NCBI GenBank assembly: GCA_946807835.1
Contig: OX327683.1
Location: forward strand, 2,237,001 to 2,301,000
DNA length: 64,000 nt
DNA from: Ailanthus altissimus
Taxonomy: Eukaryota; Streptophyta; Magnoliopsida; Sapindales; Simaroubaceae
Reading direction: 5' to 3'
A program made the position numbers and the translations under genes. A model generated the notes under the pieces. That model did no database searches. It was not told the DNA's origin and saw only the letters and a list, made by a program, of their open reading frames with translations. Positions 46,494 through 58,982 of the stretch are shown in pieces; position 1 is the stretch's first letter; each line of letters opens with the position of its first letter.

Positions 46494-48085
46494 TGTGAAA
46501 CTGTAGTACACGTGCCATACATTCTAAGCAGTAGCTAAATGTAATACACGTGTTCTTCTATTAAAAAATTTAGTGGCAAAAAAAAAAAAAAAAAACAAGC
46601 GGCGACTGCTGTCATTATATATATATATATATATATTTTTGTTTTGTTTTGCTTTTTAATAAGGAAGCAAAACTTGAATTAGAAGAAAAGAAGCAAAGTT
46701 GAAAGAGAGAAAGAAGAAGAAAAAATCGAAGGAAAGAAAAGAGAAAAAAAAAAGAAGAAAAGAAAAGAAAGAAAAAAAAAGAAGAGAAAGGAAGAGAAAG
46801 AAATCAAGAAGAAAGAAGAAGAAAAAGAGAAAGAGAGACAGAGAAGAAAAAAAGAGCAGCTGAGAGAAATAGAAAAAATAAAAAAATTTAGGAAATTAGT
46901 TTGAGTAGTTAGATTTATACTCAGTGATTTAGTGGGTAATAATTTTACGATATTAAAATATTTATATTTTAATATTTATAGTATATATCGGTACTAATGA
47001 TGTATTTTTACACGCTATGATATAGGAGGTGTACCAATAGTGAGTAGATCTCAGAATCTAAACCCAGCTCAGGATTAGCGCACTTTTGTGAGTCGATAAC
47101 TATATATATTTTATATGTTTTTAATACAATTATTTATGATTAAATTACGCATTATCAGATTTAGTCATTATTTATTTTAGACTGATAAATATTTATGTTA
47201 TTTAGTATATTCAGTAATGTTTTAGAATTTATTATAGTATAGTTTATGATTATGCTCAATATAGAAATATTTATTTTAAAACAATTATGCTTTCATGATA
47301 TTATGTAGTAGTAGTTTTTAAACCACCACATGTGTACCCTCCCCTTTAGTGTAGTTGCTCTGCGTATGCGTTAGACCAATTTAATTTACTCTGCCCGAGC
47401 GATACAGTATTCTGCCGGGTTAAACCAGCTCAGATCCCTTACTCTGCCTGTGCGTGAGTTACTTCGCCAGGTTAAACCAGATTTTTTCCAATACAAGTTT
47501 GGTGTGGTTTTCAATAAATATATATAATACAGGTTTCCAAAGTTATGTTACATATATTCAGTTTGATAATAGATTTTATGATAGTTTACGCTTTCAGACT
47601 TTCAAATTCATAGTATTATAATATAATTTTAGTTTTAGTACAAATTTTTATGACAACTTATATTTCAGTACAAGTTTATTGACTACTCAGTATACAGTTT
47701 CATGATTATTCTATCTTACAGATTTATACGTGTACAATACATATAAAGTATATAATATTTTTAAATTATTTTTACTCACTGAGTCATGAGCTCACTCTTT
47801 TTTCTATTTTTTCTATTTTTTTTCTCAGGTTGTCACAAATTCGTACAGTGTGATACTGTCATTACATTTTAAGGTTGGCTCACGATACACATAACTACTT
47901 AAGTATCTTAGTCTGTGTATTTGTATATTTTTTTGTATATTAGAATATACGTGTATACCTTTTGTTGAGGCATATAGTTTCGTTGTATTATATGTATGAG
48001 TAAAGAGTATGTTAGTCCCATGTCATCGCAGGATTTACCTCGATTCTTGAGGACGGCTCGGGTCGATCCTATCATAAACTCTCCT
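46494..48085 (-). mobile_element. Unclassified 1.6-kb insertion, second copy
   Basis: Homologous to 12005-13554. It has about 60 bp (near 47397-47455, between two CTCTGCC words) that block 1 lacks, consistent with a deletion between short repeats in block 1. It carries the same purine tract and TA repeats. Non-coding. Confidence 0.6.
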
Positions 48086-48542
48086 CGTGATCAGTCATAA
48101 CAGCTATCGTATGGCATCCGTAAGCTGTGAGTTTATTTTTTGTGTGAAAACCTGAATGGTCCGCCTCCTAATCTGATAAAAACATCTGAACTCCCGGTGA
48201 TGTTTCCGAAACCATCATAGAGTCTGTTTGCTGTCAGGATGCCGTCGGTTATGGTACCATCTCAAGTGATATATGGAGAACCTGTATATTCACTCCAAAC
48301 ATCAGTTTTGGAGGAGTGTAACTATGATTGCATGTTAGATTGAAATATTTATTCATTGCACAGTGATCGGCGATTCCGAAAGGATAAGGGACAGCGACAC
48401 CCCCACATGTTGCAACATCACAACCACGCTTTGCGTTCGACATAATCGAGCTATTACTTGCTGCTGCTTTTGCTTTCGCTTTTCTTATTGGCCACGATAA
48501 CAGCAGCAGCATGATGATGAACAACCACCAACACGTCAACAT
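48086..48542 (-). pseudogene. psi-WAK2 5' part of exon 1
   Basis: The ATG at 48542 opens MLTCWWLFIIMLLLLSW, a signal peptide, followed by GCDVATCGGVAVPYPFG and NLTCNHSYTPPK. A 1-bp deletion after ISLE shifts the frame, as in psi-WAK1. Confidence 0.88.
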
Positions 48543-48715
48543 TCTTTTTTCTTTTTTTTCTTTTGAGAATTGCTATGCTATTTGGTGATGATACAGATTT
48601 GTGTGATTGAATATGCAGGACTTGTCAACGTATTTATAATTCTAATTAAGCAGAGAGATTGCACGTGAACGATTAATAAATAATAGTGTAGAAATTAGAA
48701 ATTAACCAAACAACC

Positions 48716-48828
48716 ACGATTTGCGTTCGACATCATAGAGCTATTACTTGCTGCTGCTTTTGCTTTTGTTACTGGCCGCGACAACAGCAGCAGCATGATG
48801 ATGAACAACCACCAACACGTCGACATTC
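48716..48828 (-). pseudogene. Extra partial exon 1 upstream of psi-WAK2
   Basis: A second copy of the exon-1 start, MSTCWWLFIIMLLLLSRP...SNANRGC, with its own TATA box upstream (TATTTATA near 48918-48925). After about 113 bp it breaks off and joins promoter-type sequence (48650-48715) that leads into the exon-1 start at 48542. Block 1 has only one start at this place. This is a small local duplication, or the survivor of a deletion in block 1. Confidence 0.8.
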
Positions 48829-49949
48829 TTTTTTTTTTTTTTTTTTCTTTTGAGAATTGCTATGCTATTTGGTGATGATACAGATTTGTGTGATTGAATA
48901 TGCATGACTTGTCATCGTATTTATAATTCTAATTAAGCAGAGAGGAGACTTGATGACTTTTGGTATTTGGGGAAGACTTATAAGGCGTCGCTGACTGAAA
49001 ATCATCGGCGAACCAGCTGCAAGAAAGCCGTGTGTCCCTACTTTCAATAATTTTCCAAAAAGAAAATACAATAAACTTCACTCCACCCCCTACTATGTTT
49101 GGGAAATCATCAGTTATGTCTCCTTCTAAGGTTTCTCAAATTTTCACTTAGTCACACAAAAGTGGCTTATAATAACCAATAATTTCTTCTTTTTTATTGT
49201 TTTTTTTTTTTTAGAGTATTAGGGACAAATATGACAAAAGAAAAAAAATGGCGCTTGTCCGCAACTTTCTAAGTTTGAGTAAAAAATAAGAAATAATGAT
49301 TAGTGTTGGTAAATGAAATTTATCATTTCCAACTAAATTTTTTTAAAAAAAAAAAAAATCTTTTGATAGTATAAATTTCGAAGTCTTTTTATTTTTTATT
49401 ATTGGGTTTGTTGTTGATGAATGTTTTGTAAATTGATATTGGGCCTACCCAAATAATTAGAATTTGGTTTAATTTTTAAGAAAAAAAGAAAATATATATA
49501 CTTGAGAGGTTATTTTTTCAACAAGATAAATAGAGTATTTTAAAAAAAACTTAAGAACAAAATAAACAACTTCTCTTTAATTTATCATGTCACACTCAAA
49601 TGGTGAGAAATAATATAACATAGTATTATTTAATTAAATATCATTTATGTATTATTTACGATGTGTTACAAAATTGTAACATACATGTAAGCATTCATCA
49701 AAGTCTTAAAGTCCTTCATGATCCTTACGTGCATTTGATAAAAGCACATTTGAACTTGATGGTGAATGAATTGCAAAATTAGAAAATAAAATATCTCAAT
49801 CTAAGAAAAGAACATAATAATTTGAAATTTGCAGACAAAAGGCCGGGGGTTAAATTGGAAAACTTTTAATAGTTGAGAGTGATTTGAAAAATGAAAAATA
49901 AATTGAAAATGAATTGTTGAAAGCTAAAAAAATAAATTGAAATACAAAG

Positions 49950-50448
49950 ATGAGATCAAGCCATGAGAAAGAAGGGTTAGAATCTCAAGTTGCTAACTCT
50001 ATCCTTGTAGGATGGATCAAAATAAACACAGATGCTGCTATAAATGCTATAGATAAAAAGGTTGATTTGGGGGTCCTTATGAAAAACCATGAGGACAAAC
50101 CAATTGCTATGGCTACTTCAATCTGTAAGTTTAAAGGAGATGTCGGGATGGCAGAAGCAGTGAGTTTGCCATTGCAAGTGGCAGAAAATCTGGATTACCA
50201 TGGTGTAGTAATTGCGCTGGATGCTAAAAATATTGTGGATATGGTGAATGTCAATCTCAACACACTTGCAGAAATCACATGGGTGATCTATGGCATCCGA
50301 GAGAAGCTAAAGTTTAGACAAATTTTCAAAGTGTAAATCATTCCAAGATTATGTCTCTGCAGCTTATAAGCTGGCTAAGATTTTCTTACAAAGGCCTTGT
50401 ACTCAAACCTGGAGAGAATATTTTCATTTTCCTCTTGATTCTTGTTGA
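49950..50448 (+). pseudogene. RNase H-like (RVT_3 type) fragment, second copy
   Basis: Open from the ATG at 49950 for 128 codons: WIKINTDAAINAIDKKVDLG, MAEAVSLPLQVAE and LDAKNIVDMVN carry the three expected acidic residues (INTD, MAEA, LDAKN). It stops early at 50334-50336 (FKV*), although the homologous tail (YKLAKI...PLDSC) continues to 50448. It lacks the A-run frameshift of the block-1 copy. Function is unlikely. Confidence 0.72.
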
Positions 50449-51468
50449 GTTAAATAGAAAATCTCTTTCAAAAGAAAAAAACTTTAAGGAGCCTTAGGCT
50501 CGACCTACAAAGGTCTAAGTTCAAAGCAAAAGGAAAAAAATATTAGAGAAATGATTTAAAATCCTTTTTAAATATTTTTAATGTTATATAATTTTTATAT
50601 TGTAAGTTATTAATAATAAATTATCATCATTACATAAACTTATGTTAAATGTGTGAGAGTTAAAATTTTGATATATTATTATTATTATTTGAGAGTCTTT
50701 TATATTAAACTATTATAGAAGTTATAATGTATAAATTATTTTTATTAATATTAAAATTAATACATAGACTACCTACCACTTCTTATTAATAGTTAAAGTG
50801 AGAATAAAGAAGAAAAAAAGAAGAATTAATTAGAAGTGTTTTATGTAAATACTTTTTTAAATAATACTTTTTTATATCATATTTTCGAACAACTATGACA
50901 AGTTGAGAATTTTGCCTATTGACACATGTGGTCCTTAGGTAAAGAAGAAGAGTGATCAGCCAACAAGAACTACCTTAAAGCCTAAAAACTATATTAAATC
51001 CGAGGATAACTTAAGAAGAATGTAAAAGTGGCACCATTAAGCCCATACTTCCTAAGCAATAAGGGGACAACAATCCTTCGACACCATAATACAATTTTTT
51101 GCTTTTTTTTGTCCCACTCTAAAACATGGAAATAACATTGAAAGAGTAACCAACCAAAGAATCATGCATGAGTTGTAAAGTTAGTTTTTCAGAGAGAAAA
51201 ATCTTAAGGGCAAGAACTATCAACTAATCTCCAAAAATTCTTCCAAATTCTCTCAAGTCTAAAAATTAACTTAAGCATCAAAGAGTTATTACTAAAATAA
51301 CTATCTGCATAGTTTAATTAAATTCTGTGAGTGTAGGCAAATTCGTAGAGGAGACCTTGGGAGACTACTCAATTAAAACATATCAAATGGGCTTTTAGTG
51401 TGATTTACTTTCGGTAATTATAATTATTCAATTCACACTATTATTAAATATTAAAGAAATTAAATATG
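50449..51468. other. Non-coding flank between RNase H fragment and Copia-C
   Basis: AT-rich. Homologous to 15627-15920 plus 18244-18890 plus 19318-19420 of block 1, without the 2.3-kb LTR. The empty LTR site is near 50720-50735. Nothing coding is visible. Confidence 0.7.
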
Positions 51469-51473
51469 AAGAA

Positions 51474-52153
51474 TGTAGAGATTAACACGCAACGGAATAC
51501 GTAGAGAATACAAGCAATGAAGTAGGTAAAACAATCCAAGCAAGAACAACAAGTTAAATTGTAGAGCTAAGTATTGACAATAGAGAAAAGTAGAAATATA
51601 CCATACCAAGACATAAAATACGTGGTTCAGCAAATTGCTTACGTCCACGGTGGATCAAGGATCCAAGTCTCTCTTATTCTTTGTTTGATTACAAGAGAAT
51701 TGATCTTACAAGATTAAGGAATGATACAAATGAATTTGGAGCTCTAGGGTTTGTTGTAATGTGTTTTGAGAATGTTTCTCAAGTTCTTATCTAACCCTAG
51801 GCATAATGGGGTATTTATATGAAGTCTAAAATACCCAAAAAAAATGTAAAAGAAAAAGCCTGAATTTGTAATTTTGAGATTGTGAACAGTGAACAGTGTT
51901 CATTGTGAACAGTGAACAGTGCAATGTCGCGGCATTGACATTCTAGAACCAATGCTTCCACCAGCGCTTTCAATGCCGCGGCGCTCACACTTGGGAATTT
52001 TTTCCTATTTTCTTCTGTATTTTGTCAACTGTTCCATTAGAATTCCACCTCTTCCATACATGCTTCCGGCTCTAAAATAATTCCGACATGTTCCCGAATT
52101 TGTTCCAAACATTACCAACATCGTAAACATGATTTTGGATCACAAATTTCACA
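51474..52153 (-). repeat. LTR (3') of Copia-C
   Basis: Begins TGTAGAGATTAACACG and ends TTTCACA, followed by the purine-tract complement ATCCCCTCCTTG. Contains GTGAACAGTGAACAGT repeats near 51886-51920. Confidence 0.93.
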
Positions 52154-52228
52154 AATCCCCTCCTTGATACAAAATCACTCCAACAACACCAAGAAAGCAA
52201 CCAAGGATCCATCCTCCACATCATAACC

Positions 52229-55200
52229 TTAATTGTAAGTTGTGATTCCAGTTAAGTCCATACACAACTTGAACTTAACTGAGGGCAGCGGCTTAGTCAA
52301 CATATCAGCATGATTCTCCGACGTCAGAATTTTACACAGACTAATAATGCCACTCTGTACAGTATCCCGAATGAAATGCATCCTAACATCAATGTGTTTT
52401 GATCTTTCATGAAACACCTGATATTTGCTTAGATGTATAGCACTTTGACTATCATAATGAACTGAAGTATTAATTTCATCCATAGCCAAAAGTTCAGCAC
52501 ATATACCTTTCAACCATATAGCCTCCCTAATTGCTTCTCCTAAGGCTATATACTCAGCTTCGGTAGTGGATAGTGCTACAACATGCTGCAAAATTGATTT
52601 CTAGCATACGCTACATCCAAACACCGTGAAGATATACCCAGATAAAGACCTCTTATTGCCCAAGTCACCTGCGTAATCTGAGTCCACGTAACCCTTCACC
52701 ATTTCATCACCTGTGCCAACCCTTCTGAATAGCAAACCATAATGTGATGTCCCCTTTAGATACCTAAGTATCCATTTCACGGCCATCCAATGCTCCTTTT
52801 CAGGATTAGCCATGTATCTACTTACAACACTCACCGCTTGTGCTATATTCGGCCTTGTGCAAACCATAGCATACATTATAAAACCAACAGCACTAGCATA
52901 TGGTACCTTAAGCATATGCAATTTTTCTTCTTCAATTTGTGGTGATTGAGATGCCGACAGTTTGAAATGCATTGCCAATGGAGTCGTCACAGCTTTGGCA
53001 TCCCTCATTCTGAACCTGTGAAGAACCTTGAGTATATACCGTTGTTGAGACAAGAAAATAACATCACTGCCTCTCACTATATCCATACCCAAAATGCTTT
53101 TGGTTGACCCTAAATCTTTCATTTCAAACTCACCACCCAACTGATTTTTCAGCTTATGTATCTCTTCCATATCCTCACATGTAATTAACATATCATCAAC
53201 ATATAGAATAAGATACATACGCTTACTGTTATTCAATGCTTTGAAGTACACACATCCATCATACTTGCTCCTTGTGAAGCCACAATGCAACATAAAATCA
53301 TTAAATCTCTTATACCATTGTCTTGGAGATTGCTTCAGCCCATATAAAGACTTCTTTAGCAAACAAGCATAGTCTTCTTTGCCCGATTCTTCAAAACCTT
53401 TCGGTTATGCCATGTATAGCTCTTCTTCAAGTTCACCTTGAAGGAAAGCTGTCTTTACATCCATTTGTTCAAGATGTAAATTCAGATTTACACACATGGA
53501 TAATAAAATACGAATGGATGAGTGTTTTACAACAGGAGAAAAGATTTTATAAAAATCAACCCCTTCTTTCTGTGTAAAGCCTTGTGCAACAAGCCTAGCC
53601 TTGAACTTTGTAGGCTCAACACCCGGAACCCCCTCCTTAACCTTGTAAACCCATTTGCAGCCAACTAACCTCTTGTTCTTTGGTTTCACCACCAATTTCC
53701 AGGTATGATTCTTATTAAGAGAAGTGATCTCTTCTTCCATAACTTGTTGCCATTTAACACAATTTACACTCTCAATAGCTTCAGCATATGATTTTGGTTC
53801 ATCATATTCTATAGTGTAAGAAGTGTTAAATGCATAAGCTATCAAATCAGCATGTGCATACCTGCTCGGTGGTCGAACAAATCTCTTTTGTCTATCTCTA
53901 GCTAACTGGTACTCTTCAAGTTCAGCTTCAGGAGTGCTAGACTGTAATGGTGCTGTTTCAGAGAAAATTTCAGGTTCTTGTTCTTCATGTGCATCATCAT
54001 TGAAGTGCTGACCTATAGGAATATCAAGTCTCAAATTATGTTCCACCTCATGATGTTCAGTTTCAGATTCAGAAACTGAACTTGGCACATCTTCCGGCTT
54101 CTTCAAAACTGAATCCGAATTGGTTTTCAACAATGTAGATTCATTGAACGTCACATCCCTACTAATGATACTCTTGTGTGGATTAAGATCAGTACACCAC
54201 ACTTTGTATCCCTTAACACCTTCTGGATATCCAATGAATATCCCCTTCAAGGCTCTTAGTTCTAGTTTGCCTTGCTTGATGTGTACAAATGCAGGGCATT
54301 CAAATACCCTCAGGTGATCATATTTTGGAGTGCCTCCAGACCATTTCTGTTCTGGTGTCATAAAGCCAATAGCTGAAGAAGGACTTCGGTTTATTACGTA
54401 AGTTGCAGCTACTACCGCCTCCCCCTAAAATGCCTTAGACAATCCGACATTGGTTAGCATGCACCTTACCCTTTCAAGTAAGGTTCGGTTCATCCTTTCT
54501 GTAAGTCCATTCTGTTGTGGTGTGTACCGCACCGTTTTATACCTTGCAATACCATACTTAGCACAAAACTTATCAAACTCAGTATTACAAAACTCAAGAC
54601 CATTATCCGTCCTAAGTCTTTTGATTTTCTTACCCGTTTGATTCTCCACAAGTGCTTTCCATTTCTGAAATGTTTCAAACATCTGCTCTTTGCTCTTCAA
54701 CACATAAACCCACAACTTCCTTGAATAATCATCAATGAATAACAGAAAATACAGTGCACCATCTTGAGTGACAGCTTGTGCAGGTCCCCAAAGGTCAAAA
54801 TGTATGTAATCCAAAGTGCCCTTGGTGTTGTGTTCACCCATGTTAAACTTAACTCTATGAGCTTTCCCAAGTACACAATGTTCACAAAACCCCATTGGCT
54901 GAATCTTTCCCTTGCCAAATACACCTTGATCATACAACTCCTTAAGACCTCTCTCACCCAAGTGCCCTAACCTCAAATGCCATAATTTGATTTGCATATT
55001 CTCATTATCAACAGAGAAAGATGCAGAACCAATAACAGCCTCTCCACTAAACACATACAATCCGTGTTTACGCTCACCTCTCATTACAACCATTGAACCC
55101 TTAATCACTTTCAATGTACCACTCTCACCCTTGAATGTGCAGCCGGATTGATCAAGCATGCCTAAAGAAATTAAATTTCTTTTAAGATCAGGTACATGTC

Positions 55201-56233
55201 TCACATCTAACAACTCCCTCACACTCCCATCATGTAGTTTCAGCCTAATATTACCCATCCCAATGACTTGACAAGACATATTGTTACCCATTAATACCTT
55301 ACAACCATTAATGGATTGATAGCTAGTGAATAAAGCTTTTTTAGGACACATATGGAAAGTACATCCGGAGTCAAGAATCCACTCACAGGTGTTCTGCCCA
55401 TTCGAGGCAACTAATGTTTCTGCAACTTCATAATCTTCTTCATAGACTATAGCTGCATCTGCTGCAGGTCTCTTCCTTTGATACTTGGCTTTCCTTTCCG
55501 GACAATCCCTTCTGAAATGGCCTTCTTTCTTGCAGAAGTAACACTTCTTGGATCTGCCCCTTGATTTTGATCTTGAAGAATTTCTCACTTTAGATTCTCT
55601 ACTCTCAGCTCTCCCCTTTGCAATAAGTACAGCTGCAGAATTTTGTTGTTGTTGTTCTGACTTCTTGACTAACACCTTTGAGTTTAAGGCTGCTCTAACA
55701 TCCTTCATTGTCAATGACTCCCTTCCATATAGAAGAGTATCAATAAAATGTTCATAGCTTTTAGGAAGTGAACTCAATAACAGAATTGCTTTGTCTTCGT
55801 CACTGATTTTGACATCAACCGTCTCCAAATCAATGACAACCTTGTTGAAGGAATCAATGTGTTCATTTAGTGAACCACCCTCAACCAATGACAACCCAAA
55901 CAAATTCTTCTTGAGATACAATCGGTTTGCAAGAGACTTAGTCATATATAACTCATCAAGTCTTTTCCACAAACCTAGTGCTGATTTTTCTGTACCCACT
56001 TCCCTCAAAACTTCATCACCCAAACTCAAGATAATTTCACTCCGGGCTTTTCTATTAATGGTTTCAAGATCCATGTCTAACTTAGATGTTGAAGACTTAT
56101 CACTAGTACTAGAGGGTTCCTCAAGGGCTGATTCTAGTCCTTAACTCTCTAACAAAGCCATCATCTTAAGTTTCCATAAGTTGAAATCATTATGCCCTGT
56201 AAATTTCTCTACTTCATGCTTATGTGGTGCCAT
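52229..56233 (-). pseudogene. Copia-C gag-pol: 1334-codon frame with four nonsense codons
   Basis: The ATG at 56233 and the final stop at 52229 are in one frame (4005 bp). Order: gag (YMTKSLANRLYLKKNL), CCHC knuckle CYFCKKEGHFRRDC, protease ILDSGC, integrase HHCC (HLRLGH...CEHCVLGK), integrase core (DYIHFDLWGP, LRTDNGLEF, TPQQNGLTERMNRTLLE), RT (CKWVYKV, DVKTAFL, YVDDML) and RNase H (DSDYAGD, TTEAEYIAL, DSQSAIHL). The four in-frame stops are TAA at 56143-56141 (codon 31, Q), TAG at 54427-54425 (codon 603, W), TAA at 53407-53405 (codon 943, Q) and TAG at 52603-52601 (codon 1211, W). It has no frameshift. Order and motifs place it in the Tnt1/Tork lineage. Confidence 0.94.
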
Positions 56234-56283
56234 GTTCAACCAAAAACAAACTTAGACAGCCAATAACAGCTCTGATACCAATT

Positions 56284-56944
56284 TGTAGAGATTAACACGC
56301 AGCGAAATACGTAGAGAATACAAGCAATGAAGTAGGTAAAATAATCCAAGCAAGAACAACAAGCTAAATTGTAGAGTTAAGTATTGACAATAGAGAAAGT
56401 AGAAATATACCATACCAAGACACAAAATACGTGATTCAGTAAATTGCTTACGTCCACGGTGGATTAAGGATCCAAGTCTCTCTTATTCTTTGCTTGATTA
56501 CAAGAGAATTGATCTTACAAGATCAAGAAATGATACAAATGAATTTGGAGCTCTAGGGTTTGTTGTAATGTGTTTTGAGAATGTTTCTCAAGTTCTTATC
56601 TAACCCTAGGCATAATAGGGTATTTATATGAAGTCTAAAATACTCAAAAAATGTAAAAGGAAAAGCCTGAATTCGTAATTTGGAGATTGTGAACAGTGAA
56701 TAGTGAACAGTGCAATGCCGCGACATTGACATTCTGGAACCAATGCTTCCACCAGCGCTTCCAATGCCGCGGCGCTCACACCTGGAAATTTTTCTCTGTT
56801 TTCTTCTGCATTTTGTCAACTGTTCCATTAGAATTCCACCTCTTCCACACATGCTTCCGGCTCCAAAATAATTCCGACATGTTCCCGAATTTGTTTCAAA
56901 CATTACCAACATTGTAAACATGATTTTGGATCACAAATTCCACA
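56284..56944 (-). repeat. LTR (5') of Copia-C
   Basis: Begins TGTAGAGATTAACACG and ends ATTCCACA. It would drive minus-strand transcription of the element. Confidence 0.93.
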
Positions 56945-57813
56945 AAGAAAAATGCAAAATTGTGTCTTTCATTTTATAAGTCAAATAATATATACAATAA
57001 TATCGTCTCTGTAAATACAAGCATTCCTATCTTGCTAAGATAACCAAATTATACAAATATATATATATATATATCATGTCTCAAATAATGGTCAACTAAT
57101 CAAATGTAATTGTAATTAAGTAATAATGCCTTAATCTTGACATGTAAGGTTTAATTTACAATTATGTGTAATTCATTGGATGCATTTAGAAAGTTAGAGT
57201 TCTCAAATGAGAAATATCATCTATTAAACATTAACTAAATTTTTTTATTTAAGTAGTGTTATATTTCTGCAGTAATATTTTAAATTTTTTTATTTTAAAT
57301 TAAAATATTAAATAATTATTAGATAGTAAAATAATACAAATTCTAAAATTATTAATTACACAATTTTATTACTCAAAGTTATTCGATACTTCAAATTAAA
57401 ATATAAATTTTGAAATATTATTTAAAAAATATATTATTACTCTTTATTTTTATCCAAACACAAAACACATTAGTGAAAGCATAAAGAGTAATCATACTTG
57501 AAATAAGGTATAATAGATAAAAGAAGTGTACTTCACAACTACGGTTACTTTCAAGGAAAAAGTTAAAACAAATTTAACAAGTTGACAAATTAGTGATAGA
57601 ACAAAATTTAAATGTTATTAGATGAGTGAAATCGTACATAACATAGTACACAATTCTTTAAAAATACTCTGTGCTTAATTTTTGTTAAATTTTTTTTAAT
57701 TAAAATTAAGCGTTAACTTTTTGCTGAGTCAATTACTAAATGATAAGTGATGTCACTTACCAATTATTTATTATACATAATTATAAATCAAACATAGATA
57801 CTGGTGTTGGATG

Positions 57814-58982
57814 TCACATACTGTAGCTGTAGTTCTCGATATCGAATGATATCGCAGTATGAGTCTCAGCTGGTGGTTTAAAAATCGCAGACCCCATTGG
57901 ATGTTCATTAATAATGTAATTTGATGATTCACCCAACAAGTGTTCAGTCTCTTCACTGTTCTTCTGAGCCCATAAATTTTCATGCAACTCCTTCAGCTTA
58001 CCAAGCTCATCAGAAACATCCTTTATGCGTGGCCGCTTAATGCCGCTACTATTTAAGCACTTCATTGCAAGCTCGGCCACAATTTCAATCTCCTCCTTCT
58101 CATCTTGATCAAATTTAAAGCATAAAATGTCTAACAGGGTATTGTTTTCGATCGAAGAGAGAAAATATTGAATGATGTTAATCTTCTCCTTGGATGTGAT
58201 CATGCGAGAGCCAGGCTTCACTCCTGTCAACAATTCAACGAGCACTACCCCGAAGCTGTACACATCACTCTTCTCTGTTAAATTACCTGTCATCAGATAT
58301 TCAGGATCTAAGTATCCGAAAGTGCCCTGGATGTTCTTGGCCATCGCAGTTTGATCAGGCGACATCAGCACCGAAGCTCCAAAATCGGCTACTTTTACTG
58401 TGTATTCGTCATCCAAGAGTATGTTAGCGGACTTCACATCTCCGTGAATGATTGGAGGGCTTGCTAAAGAATGGAAATAGTTAAGCGCTAGAGCAGTCTC
58501 CGCCGCAATCCTCAGGCAATTTCTCCAAGTTCTAAGAACCTGTGAACTCTTGTTATGGATGTGATGAGATAGAGTTCCATTGGAAACAAACTCATAAACC
58601 AATAATGGCACTTTGGTCTGCAAACACAACCCTAAAATCTTAACCACATTCTTATGGTTCATCTGTGAAACAATACGAATTTCGTGTTGAAATTCCTCTG
58701 TAATCCGAATCTTGTCTGCCACCTTAGGCTTCTTTACTGCGACTTGGGTGTTATCAGGCAAAACACCTTTGTAAACAGAACCAAAACCACCTTCACCGAG
58801 AAACTGGCTACTGTCATAATTTTTAGTAGCTTTTGCCAGCTCTGCCTCAGTAAAAATTCTCACTCGCTGGCTCTTTAATAACACACCCCCATTTCTGAGA
58901 AAGTTTCTCTCCCTCCTTTGTTGCTGGCATGCAATGAAAATCAGAACTCCGATAATCACATTGAATATAGCTGCTCCAATGA
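57814..58982 (-). CDS. WAK-2 exon 3: membrane helix and kinase domain
   Basis: After the AG acceptor (58984-58983) it reads IGAAIFNVIIGVLIFIAC, a membrane helix, then a basic stop-transfer and a full kinase: GEGGFGSVYKG, VAVKK, HGDVKSANILLDD, ADFGAS, GTFGYLDPEY, SDVYSFGVVLVELLTG and KRP. All catalytic residues except the HRD arginine are present. Confidence 0.94.

Larger units (their letters stand above)
39378..48828 (-). pseudogene. Wall-associated kinase pseudogene 2 (psi-WAK2)
   Basis: Block-2 twin of psi-WAK1. Exon 1 pieces are 48542-48086 (with the same 1-bp frameshift after HISLE), 46493-46102, and the short end left of the Copia at about 40604-40639. Exon 2 is 39514-39378 with the same TAG. 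The C*TPLPK stop is also shared. It keeps the CGGVAVPYPFGIAD motif that psi-WAK1 lost, so that 18-bp deletion happened after the duplication. An extra exon-1 start lies upstream at 48828-48716. No kinase exon is present. Non-functional. Confidence 0.9.
51474..56944 (-). mobile_element. Full-length Ty1-copia element Copia-C, 3' of WAK-2
   Basis: LTRs are 51474-52153 and 56284-56944, with a perfect 5-bp target duplication AAGAA (51469-51473 and 56945-56949). Block 1 has the empty site near 19421-19431. It is minus-strand, the same direction as WAK-2, about 0.9 kb downstream of the WAK-2 stop. The primer site complement (GCTCTGATACCAA, about 56270-56282) adjoins the right LTR. The internal region is a single 1334-codon frame broken only by four stops. 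It is the best preserved Copia in the window. Confidence 0.95.
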
